Source: Lineolata rhizophorae (Eukaryota; Ascomycota; Dothideomycetes; Lineolatales; Lineolataceae). From it: 64,000 nt of DNA. Under the pieces are notes generated by a model. That model made no database searches, was not told the DNA's origin, and saw only the letters and a list, made by a program, of their open reading frames with translations. Numbering within the stretch: position 1 is the stretch's first letter; the number at the start of each line of letters is the position of its first letter. Of the stretch, positions 51,001 to 59,690 are shown in pieces. The stretch spans positions 1,884,319 to 1,948,318 of the forward strand of contig MU001670.1 of assembly GCA_010093515.1 (NCBI GenBank), given 5' to 3'. Made by a program: the position numbers and the translations under genes.

Positions 51001-51514
51001 CACTCACGACGACCTCGACGATACCGACGACCACGACGCGGGCAGGAGAGTTGCCCCCCACGCCGCCGGCGAGCCCGCCCTCCTTGCTTAGACCGTCGAT
51101 CCAGTCGTCGGCGAGGGGGCCGGGGCCGCCGAGACGGAGGGCGCATGTCTTGCGGAAGACGCTGTTGGGGAGGCGCCATCATCCGAGGGTTATGTCGTGA
51201 TGCTGCTTCTTCTTTTGTTCCGATAAGGTTTAGTTCGGTTTTGGGCTCCGTGTGGATTTTTTTTGATGGTTATGGCATTTCGTTAAGCCCGTCTCTTCCT
51301 TTTCCTTTTTGCGTTTTCTTCTCCTTTAGAATCTTCCATGTTTCATTCTTGCTGATTCGATTACCTTCCCGCTTTCTTCGCAGACGGCTTCTTCGACGCC
51401 GGCATGCTACTGTCGGCCCTCAAGGCCAAGAGCGACTCCGCCGAGCGGCCGAGCGAGCAGGCGGCCGTAGTCAGGAGGAACATCGGGCGCAGGCTCAAGT
51501 TGACGGATTATTGA
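48072..51514 (+). CDS. cytosolic-type carnitine acetyltransferase (FacC-like)
   Basis: Transfers acetyl groups between CoA and carnitine, linking cytosolic acetyl-CoA to mitochondrial import during growth on acetate or ethanol. Inferred exons are 48072-48597, 48736-50748 and 51384-51514, giving 889 aa. A Gln/Pro-rich N-terminal extension (about 1-100) precedes KLPKLPIPELEATVQKYLEAL. The junction at intron 1 restores FWYDSYLNYDNPVVLN. The catalytic motif INFEHTGVDGH places the active His at 420. CoA/carnitine-site motifs EFMSYGKNFM and CVYEPAMTKAFYHGRTE are present. A Ser-rich insert lies before STSNCGNPSLRQFGFGP, as in the fungal cytosolic class. The last exon restores YGFFDAGMLLSALKAK. No mitochondrial leader and no peroxisomal C-terminal tripeptide (ends TDY), consistent with cytosol. 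The last intron is unusually long. Confidence 0.9.
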
Positions 51515-51747
51515 GGCGGGCAGGCGAGGATATGGGTAACTTTTGGGATAGCTTTTTATGAATCGGGTTGCATCATATTGGATCAGGTTGGGATTACTTT
51601 GTTGGTGATACCTGCTGGGTATGGGTTTCGTTTAGGTTGGATATGTCGGTTGGTTGTCAAACTGCACGGTGCAGCGAATTTGGGGGCTAAGGCCCGACTG
51701 GTTCGGGAAACTTCGAGAGTACACGAGCATGTATAGTAGTTGAATTT

Positions 51748-52302
51748 CCTGGACGGATTGTGGGATTACGAATTGTCAAACGAAATAAAAAATGGGACTG
51801 GGGAAGCTAGACTGTGGTTGATTGCGTCGTCTTGTCGGGAGTGGTAATTCAGTTCAGGATGTGTCACGTGAATGGGAGCCGTGTGTGGAATGCGAGGGCT
51901 CAAGATCGTTTGAATTTTGCAACCCGGGCAAATGGAATGTAATGTGACAAGACGAGGCCGGGCCTACCTACGGCCTTTAATAAGATAGCAACCGTCTCGT
52001 TTTAGTGTGTTGAATTATAGGAGATACACGGAAGTCGATGAGGCTTCCGCAGATATTCCGGATGGAAGTGTGGGATATAAATTGTAGAACGGGATAAAAA
52101 TTGGACTAGATAGCTTTGAATGCAGTTGATTGCGTTCCCGGTTGAGGGTCTGAGGAATGATTGCTAATTTCAGTCCATCTCATGTAGACGGGATCCACTG
52201 GCCGAATTTGGGGCCTGTAAAATCGCTTCGAATTCTACAACCGGGGCGAATGCAGTGTCACATGGCAAGACAGCTGTCTAGTGTGAAGTATTGGAGACAA
52301 CA
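51748..52302. repeat. diverged tandem duplication, unit ~250-280 bp
   Basis: Unit 1 (about 51748-52032) and unit 2 (about 52058-52302) share ordered blocks: TGTGGGAT(A/T)A, AATTGT, GGGACTGG/TTGGACTAG, GTTGATTGCGT, AATT(T)CAGT, GTGAATGGGAG-like sequence, TTGAATTTTGCAACCCGGGC versus TCGAATTCTACAACCGGGGC, then AATGT(G)ACAAGAC/ACATGGCAAGAC. The repeat is old and non-coding. Confidence 0.7.
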
Positions 52303-52625
52303 TGGGAACCATAATGGAGCTTCTGCATGATATCATGTGTACCTCGAGGAGGGGTAGCTATCACAGTCTCGCCTCGGGTCACTTCCAGCTTGGAAGCCAT
52401 CAAGTCACACATCCGACACCACGACGCTGGAAGTTGTTTCCCTCCGAAGACCACCCCAAGTACCGAAATGCTGATCTCTGTGACGAGAGACCCACGGGCC
52501 CGTATGGAAACTGTATGTAGAGCCATAGCATCTCCATCCGCATCCGGCGGCCGCCGACCGAGGCTGCCGACCAGGCCCCGCCCGCTATCGCGCTGCAACG
52601 GTGCAACGCGCGACGCTTGATTGGA

Positions 52626-52666
52626 CGGCGCTGCGCGGCGCGCGCAGCGCGCGCCGCGCAGCGCCG
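52626..52666. repeat. perfect 41-bp GC-only palindrome
   Basis: Two 20-base arms (52626-52645 and 52647-52666) are exact reverse complements around a single A at 52646. The arms are made of GC dinucleotides with one CTG. It is followed at about 52683-52716 by tandem GCGCCTCTG-like copies. Confidence 0.92.
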
Positions 52667-54286
52667 CCCCCTCCCTCCCCCCGCCTTTGCGCCTCTGCGC
52701 CTCTGCGCCTCTGCGCCCTGCAGCAGCCGGCGGCGGCTGCGACCAACCAGCAGCAGCAGGCCTCGCGGGCAGGTGAAGGACATACATACGTAGTAGGCCG
52801 GCTGCTGGCTCGATGCGGACATAGTGGCGGCGGGGTGTGCCATGGGCCGCACGGCTGTTCCCGTCAGTGGTGGGAAAGAGCGCGGATGGATGGCCGCTGA
52901 GCGTCTGCGCATCGCGATCGATATCGTCGCGACGGCGCGCGGCACGTCATTGGCTGCTGCTGCTGCTGCTGGGGATTTTCCGGGCGGGTTCGCGGGCGAC
53001 GAGGGCGACGATGCGTTTGGGTGCGTCCCCTTTTGATTTCGTTTTGGGTCCCTTGTGCCTGACTCCCTCATGCCCACAAGGCACGCAGAGACGCGACTGG
53101 AGGAGACGAAGCGGATGGGATGGAAGGGGTGTGTGCGGGTGTCGGCACGTCCACGGAGGGAGAGAAGATTGGAGTGGGCCGGCTGCCAACGTGGCGGCCC
53201 GCTAGCTTCGTCCTGGTCCGCGGATCGGGACCGGCGCCCTCGCTACGTCGTCAGCGCGTACCCGGCTGCGTGGAGGCGGCGGGCGGCGGGCGGCGGGAGC
53301 GACTGGTGGGCCCCGGCAAGGGCTTGCTGCCAGAATCCACACCCAGGCGGACGGGGAGGCCGGCTGTGGCCGTGGGACGAGGTGACGAGCGTGCAGCGGC
53401 AACGCGGAACGGGGCGGCGACGCGTTTGTTCCAGAGCGCGGGTCGGGGCTGGGGCCGGCGGGAGCGGTTGTGAGTCTCCCGCTGCCGTGCGACCCCACTC
53501 CGGCCGTCCTGGCGCCCTGGTAGGCCCGGTGTTTCTGTCAATCGCGCCGTCCGGGCGGAACTGGCGCGCCTGTTTGGCGTGCTCACCCGCGGCCACGGGA
53601 CGGGGGGCGCCGGGCGCTCGAGTCCTTCGATTGAGCGCCGTCGCCGCGCGCTGGCCTGAGGTAGGTGTGGTTGGGTAGGTACAGCAGGTTTGCAAGGCCG
53701 ACGTGGTACTCGTAGAGACTAATCAAAGTGAGAGGAATCCGTGGAAAAGGTTTGGTAGACGGCGACGGACTGGCTTCGTCCCCTGTCAGATTCAAAGTCA
53801 ATTGACCCCTCGTGGGGTGCCCGCTCATCAGCGCGCGCTGCACGCGCCGAGGAAATGGCCACACCGGCTGCTTGCTGCTGGCACCAGCTGCTGATGGTCG
53901 ACAGAAGCAGCCAGCCCCGCCGGCGCTGATTGCCATTGCCCGGCCTTAGGCAGCTCTCGTGCAGGAAGCACCCTGTTCGTGTGCCCTCCTAGTCACCGCT
54001 AGCAACGATAGCTTCACGCAAAGTCCCGCCCGTGCGTCTGACAAGTAGCCTTCGAGAAAAGATGTAGGTGGTCTTCGAAAACGGAATAGGTGGAAGTGCC
54101 CCAGGCCGGAACTCAGGCCGGACCCGCCGCCACACAGATACATACATAAGAGTCGTGTTACTGCCTCCCCTCATGCCTAGGAAGCACGGCCGCCTTTGCG
54201 AGCGGGATTCGCTTTTCGCCGTTCAATTTCTAGTCGAGTGATCTTTTTCGGGGTTGTCAATCCAGGGAGGGAGCGTTCCACACACC

Positions 54287-56410
54287 ATGGATGCGGTCAA
54301 GGCTGTCCAGGCCCAGTTGCCTGGGTTGCCGGTCTCGTACTGGACTGTGGCCGCGGGGCTGGTTGGCCTTTACGTCTTGTCCAAGACTGTCTATCGGCTT
54401 TTGCTGCACCCGCTTAGGAAGTTTCCCGGGCCAAAGTTGGCAGCCTGGACTTACTGGCATGTCTTCCTTTACAAGACGTTCAGCGTGAACAAGTACTGAC
54501 TGAGGGTTGACTTATCTTAGGTATGAGATGTATTATGATGTCTTCCTGGGAGGCCAATACGAATTCCAGATCAAGAAGCTGCACCAGCAATATGGTGAGT
54601 GACCCACCAGCCACTGTTCGCTGCCCTAAAATCCGTGATCCTAACTCGGCTCTCCGCCGTCCACCAGGCCCCATCGTCCGCATCAACCCCGAAGAGCTCC
54701 ACGTCTCCGAGCCATCCTTCTACGCGGTCCTTTATACCCCCGGCCCAAACCAAGAAAATGGCTTCAGGGTCCCGAAACGCCACAAGTGGCTCCGCTTCGT
54801 GCGCCTATTCGGCCATCAGGACCAGGCCTTCTTCACCACGGCCGACCACGACCTACACAAGCTACGTCGGGGCGCCGTCGAGCGCTACTTCAACCCGGCG
54901 AACGTCAAGAAAGTCGAGGCTCTGCTGCGCGAAAAGGTCGAGATCGTGTGCCAGCGGTTCACCGAGGAAGGGGCCAAGGGTGAAGGCGTGCCGATCAAGC
55001 TGGGAATGACGTGCTTGGCTACTGATATCATCAGCGGTACGATTGTGATTGTCATTCGCTTTGAATTTAGCCCTGCCTTGCGCTTGTGAAAGTGAATCGA
55101 TAATTTGCTAACTGGAAGCAACAGCGTATGCCATGGGTAAGAGTTACAACTACCTTTATACTGACGACTTCTTCCCCGAGTGGCACGACATCTGGAGCAA
55201 TGTTGGCCGGATCAGTGTGCTGTTCAAACCCTGGCCATGGCTGTTCAACATCGTCGACAACATCCCAGAATGGTGCGCCAAGCGTATCGACAAGGGCATG
55301 GCAGCCTCGGCTAGCACCAAGAGAGTACGTTTGATGCTTTTTAATCATCGTCAAGACGGCAGACGCGCTTGTCCAGTCCGTTGTTACCTACTTTGCGAGT
55401 GATAATGACTGAAATTCTCTGTTGTAGGAAGCTCGTGAAATGATCCTCCACATCAAGGATCAGCGCGACAAGGGCATCTGGAAGAGGGGCGAGCACCCGA
55501 CCGTCTTCCACGAAGCGCTGAACAGCGACCTCCCGGAAACTGAGAAGACCGCCGACAGGCTCCAGGGCGACGGCATGGTCATCATTGGCGCGGCCACCGA
55601 AACCATGGCCGCGGTCCTAGCGACGACCATTGTCCACATCATCGCGAACCCGGACGTCATGGCGAAGCTCAAGGCGGAACTTAAAGAGGCCATGCCCGAC
55701 CCATACGACCTAGCCCCCTTAACCGAGCTGGAGAAGCTGCCGTACTTGGTACGTCGTGGAAGACACCACAGCCCTGCGGTACCACCACTCGTTTCCGATT
55801 GTATCATTTTGCTGATGCGACACTCCAGACCGGCGTCAACCGCGAAGGCCTCCGGACGGGCTTCGGCGTCGTCACGCGCCTTCAGCGCATCTCGGAGGCG
55901 CCGCTACAGTTCCAGGAGTGGAGCATCCCCGCCGGCACGCCCGTCAGCATGTCGTCGTCCATGATGCACACGGATCCGACCATCTTCCCGAATCCGGAGA
56001 AGTTCGACCCGGAGCGCTGGGCGGATCCCGAGGAGAGCGCGCGCCTGTACAAGTACATGGTGTCGTTCTCAAAGGGGCCGCGCCAGTGCTTAGGGATCAA
56101 GTACGTCCCTTTGATATGACGACGTGCTCACTAGTGATGAGGTGCTAATATCGCAATAGCTTGGCGTATGCGGAATTGTATCTGACTATCGCTGCTCTCT
56201 TCCGTCGGTTCGATATGGAACTGTGCGACACGACCGAGGATGATGTTGAGTGTAAGTGGCTTTTGATGCTTATCCACGCCGTGACCTTGTAAGAAATGAT
56301 GACTGACGTACCTAACTGCAGTGGCAGCGGACTGGTTCGTGCCAAAGTTCAAGAGGGACCTCAAGGAGGTGAAGGCTTATATCAGGCTTGCTCCGGATGC
56401 TAGAACTTAA
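54287..56410 (+). CDS. cytochrome P450, trichodiene-oxygenase-like class
   Basis: Membrane-bound haem monooxygenase with an N-terminal anchor ([20 protein letters not shown]). Eight exons are inferred: 54287-54456 or 54460, 54521 or 54528-54594, 54668-55036, 55125-55324, 55428-55748, 55829-56100, 56160-56251 and 56322-56410, giving 527-528 aa. Motifs in order: [27 protein letters not shown], an I-helix oxygen-binding segment (GAATET), the K-helix ExxR (EGLR), PERW, and the haem loop [10 protein letters not shown] with the ligand Cys near residue 465, then [15 protein letters not shown] after the seventh exon junction. All later junctions are canonical and phase-consistent. The first intron is ambiguous. 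Overall pattern resembles fungal CYP58/TRI4-related enzymes, but no biosynthetic neighbours are present, so substrate is unknown. Confidence 0.9.
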
Positions 56411-56723
56411 TTTGATGGAATCGAGTGGACATGTCAAATTGCAAATTTAATTGCTACAGGCGTTTGAGGCTACCCCCTGCTGTCGAGTTTGACGAAAGCC
56501 AGTCGTTCGCGATTTTTTCGTTTGTATTTTCAGAAGTGGGTTATCTGATCTAGTAACTAGTTCACCACATAGTACGAGGTAACTACCTTTAATGAGACCA
56601 CAAGTAGTTGGAATCGTCATCCCGATTTGAAAATCTTCCTGGTGAACTTGTTACATGCATGAGATGTGCGATAACGATGTGCGCAGCCAAGCCTGCAAGT
56701 CCCACACCCACCCGCCTGGCAGG
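56411..56723. other. convergent 3' intergenic region
   Basis: AT-richer 3' flank between the P450 stop (+) and the orphan membrane-protein stop (-). Nothing else is seen. Confidence 0.6.
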
Positions 56724-57392
56724 TTACACCCGAAGCAGCGGCTTAACGATGAAGCTCTGCGGCCTCTGCCCAATGAAACGATCGAACCGAATTTCCGGGA
56801 CGGCCGCCGCGCCATCCCCAGCTGTCTTCTCTCCAGTGACGTGGAACTCGCGGCTCACCCGGATTCCCGCGCCCGCGCCCGCCGTTGTCACCTTCTCGTC
56901 GGCGCCACCATTCACGGCCCCAAGCACGTTCATCTCGAGATCCACGTCCTCCAACTTGCCCCTGGCGTCCCGTCTCCGTGTCCGCGGCACGACGGCGCTA
57001 GTCTCCCGCCTCCAGCCTCCCAGACTCCACCACGCGCAGAGTCCCCGTTCAGTGCTTCCGGCTCCGCCACCACGCAATCCGAAGAGCGGTCCACCACCGT
57101 TAGCGGGCCCAGACCCGCGCGCTTGGGTCCCTCTCGGGCTGCCGGGCGCCGCCGCATCGCCGTTCATGCCGGGGATCCGCAGGTCCTCCTCCGAGTACGT
57201 GCTCGAGCAGGGGCTGCGGCGGATGCAGGACCAGAGGAACCAGCAGAGCGCGGCGGCGAGGCAGACGCCAAAGACGGAGATGCTGATGATGAAGAAGTTC
57301 TTGTCGTGCTGGGCGCCGATGTTGGCGGTGGTGTCGCCGCCGGCGCCCGGGGGCGGGGTGGTAGGCGGTCCGGTCGAGGGATTGGAGGTCAT
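56724..57392 (-). CDS. hypothetical single-pass membrane protein
   Basis: Not recognised as a known family. The intronless frame encodes 222 aa: a Thr/Pro/Gly-rich N-terminal segment without a signal peptide, one strong membrane helix at about residues 34-55 (FFIISISVFGVCLAAALCWFL) followed by CIRRS, and a Gly/Arg-rich tail. This layout (short outside, one helix, long basic inside) resembles many fungal orphan single-pass proteins. A long overlapping frame on the plus strand has no such features, so the minus-strand model is preferred. Additional exons are possible. Confidence 0.5.
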   Translation of the reverse strand: MTSNPSTGPPTTPPPGAGGDTTANIGAQHDKNFFIISISVFGVCLAAALCWFLWSCIRRSPCSSTYSEEDLRIPGMNGDAAAPGSPRGTQARGSGPANGGGPLFGLRGGGAGSTERGLCAWWSLGGWRRETSAVVPRTRRRDARGKLEDVDLEMNVLGAVNGGADEKVTTAGAGAGIRVSREFHVTGEKTAGDGAAAVPEIRFDRFIGQRPQSFIVKPLLRV

Positions 57393-58199
57393 TCGGATGC
57401 GGGTAGGGGCCTACAACTGATGGGATGAGGTTGGCGACCCTTTGTCTGGGTGAATGAAGGTAAGTGCAGTGAGTATTTTCTGTTTGAGAAGGGATAGTAA
57501 GGGTTCGTTTGCCAAAGCGGGAGGGGATGAATTTGACGTGGAGTTGTAGAGTTGTGGAATTTTCGCCTTCTCAAATTACATTCGCCAGCTTTTATTTTCC
57601 GAAGTGGGCTATTAATGAGTTCGAGAATCGAGACAGTGGCGTATTTCAAGTGATCACAGTCTCAGTATGGTTCCAAGACAAGGCATATGTCGGTCTTGGC
57701 CTAAGACAATTCATCGGGATGACGAACAACGAAATTCAAGTCCTAGTTCAGACGAATTCCAACGAGGTTGTTGGGGCAATTGAGACCATCGCATTAAGAT
57801 TCTGTCCGTTGCATGGACACTCATTGAAAAGGCCCCCATCCATGTGTCCTTGCTAGGCACGGTAAAAAGCCAAGGGACAAATCATCCTAGACACGACCTC
57901 ACGAATAAACTCATCAGCCGCTGACACTTTGCGCGAGCTGATCAAGAATCCTAAAATATCGTTTGTTTAATATTCCCTCAAAGGTATGGCACCTGGCATG
58001 TTCATACTTTAGGGACTCACGGGCGAAAGTGTCGGCAACTCAATGAAACTGCTATTGGGTCTGTAAGGGGTTTTTGTATGCTAAGACAATAAATCACAAG
58101 TTGAAACTTTCACGTTGACCATAGCCTGAATAAAAAGATTGAATTGTCTAAGGCTACAAAGTCCTCAAAAGCTACAAACGACACCAAACGCCCGCCAGA

Positions 58200-58840
58200 A
58201 CAAATGAAACCAGACGCCTTTTGAAACAATCAAAGCCCAACCCAGCAATGGAAGGAAACTATCTTATGTTAAAACCAAATCGCCAGCACTGTCCTCCAGG
58301 GGCATACCTACCTCGTCAACTTGAACGCCCACCGCAAAGGAAACCAAACGCCTCTGAAAATCCAGACCAAACCCTAAAACAGAAAATAAGTCTAGAGCAT
58401 GTTAAAACCAATGCCAACGTAAAAAGCCGGATGTACATACTCCAATATACCAAAACTCCCGCCAAGGAAAGGAAAGAAGACCAGACGCCGAGAAAACCGA
58501 ACCGAAAACCAAACCCGAAACAATACTGACCACTGTTAAAAAGCAGCCCTAGTCGCTATCATAAAGGACGTACCTCGAAACGCCTTCAAAATCAAGTCCC
58601 GGCCCAACCCCCATAAAAACTACTGCCAGTCATTACAATCCATTGCCGGGCTGGCCGACCTTAGGTCACCGACTTACATAAAGCGCCACTGTCCAAGCTA
58701 CCGCTAAAACGCCAAACGCCGTAGAAAGCCGATCCATCAACCCAATCCGAACGCCGATAAAATCAAAAAGAAGACACCTAATGCCTTCTTAGGTCCCGTC
58801 CGGAATATTCGAGTGAAGGACTTACCTTAGACTCCAAACG
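58200..58840. repeat. degenerate ~130-bp tandem array
   Basis: About five diverged units share ordered blocks on the plus strand: GAAACCARACGCC, a GAAAA/CCAAACC segment, GTTAAAA(C), then (C)ATACYTACCTC-like sequence and AACGCC. The last block recurs near 58307, 58438, 58570, 58678 and 58823. On the minus strand it reads as a splice-donor-like GTRNGT, and the GTTAAAA block precedes an AG dinucleotide. See the finding for interpretation. Confidence 0.5.
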
Positions 58841-59464
58841 CCAATGAAAAGATCATAAAAGCAAATCAAACGCATCGAAACAAGAAAAAAAAAAGGAAAT
58901 AAACGAGTGAAATGCCCATCGGATCCAGAAGAAACCCCTGTGATCACGGAGGACATTCAGTAGTCCCGGAAATCCGAACACCAATATGAATGACAAATCC
59001 GTCCACCCTGCTACATGATTGCCCCAACCGAGAAAATTGACACGAGAGAAACGTGAAGTGTGATGTGGCACAAAGGGAGCGAAAGCCTGGTGGCACATGC
59101 CACGTGAGGTCGTAAGAAGTGAGCGCTGGAGGATTATTGAGCGAGCGAAGAGAGTTGAAAGGGCAAAAGAGTAGGTGGTGGAAAGAACGAACGTGCAATG
59201 AATGTGAAGGCTAGACAAAACGAAGGACTTGTGACGTGAACGAGAGCCACTTGCAGAGTAAGGCGGCCCGAAAGTACAAAGGAACGACAAGGGAAAGAGA
59301 AATCATCAACAGGGTGGACGGACTACGTCGAAGCGAGCGTAGTATTGGTTGGTGGTACGAGTGTTGAACGAGCGGCTTGACTCCAGACGGAGTTGCGTGT
59401 ACAAGCGAGCGGAATGCCCATAGCCCGGTGAGGAGGCCTAGACCAAATGAGGCAGCCACCATAA

Positions 59465-59655
59465 AGTGAAGGAACCACAGGGAGCGAAGGACCTACCACG
59501 GAGCGAAGGAATCGCCAGGAAACGAGGGACCTGCCAGCTAGCGAAAGACTACCGGAAAATGAAAGGACCACCGATTAGACCATGGACTACCAGGACAGAG
59601 GAACGACCACCAGGGGAGCGAACGGCCGTCTGGAGACGTTATGGGCGGTTTAGCG
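59465..59655. repeat. degenerate ~19-bp tandem array
   Basis: About nine imperfect copies of a unit resembling AAGGACCTACCAGGGAGCG are visible head to tail. Examples are AAGGACCTACCACGGAGCG, AAGGAATCGCCAGGAAACG, AGGGACCTGCCAGCTAGCG and AACGACCACCAGGGGAGCG. Unit length varies between 18 and 20. Confidence 0.7.
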
Positions 59656-59690
59656 AATGTGTCATCGAGGTAATGAACGAGCGGACGACC

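Larger units (their letters stand above)
51515..54286. other. intergenic region with duplicated and palindromic DNA
   Basis: About 2.8 kb between the carnitine acetyltransferase and P450 genes. It holds a diverged tandem duplication (about 51.75-52.30 kb), a perfect 41-bp GC palindrome, short CGCCTCTG-type repeats, and GC-rich sequence with domain-free open frames at 52.6-53.7 kb. No gene is supported. Confidence 0.5.
57393..59690. other. repeat-rich non-coding region
   Basis: Contains two degenerate tandem arrays (58.2-58.84 kb and 59.46-59.66 kb, listed separately). The plus strand is strongly A/C-rich, so the minus strand is T/G-rich and stop-poor. Minus-strand frames such as 58853-59290 encode hydrophobic low-complexity peptide without a recognisable domain and are not called genes. 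Confidence 0.5.

Noticed and set aside
54287-57392. Secondary-metabolite gene cluster around the P450
   Set aside because: No polyketide synthase, NRPS, terpene cyclase, transporter or cluster regulator is present in the flanking sequence of the window.
56608-57428. Two overlapping plus-strand frames opposite the small membrane protein
   Set aside because: No membrane helix, domain or splice support. The minus-strand frame has an ATG, a clear helix and coherent layout.
58853-59290. 145-codon hydrophobic minus-strand frame
   Set aside because: Phe/Ser/Leu-rich low-complexity peptide expected from an A-poor, T-rich strand. It opens into a degenerate repeat region with no domain.
58200-59655. 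CRISPR array from regularly spaced repeats
   Set aside because: Units are degenerate, spacing is irregular, there are no unique spacers of uniform size and no cas genes, and the genome is eukaryotic.
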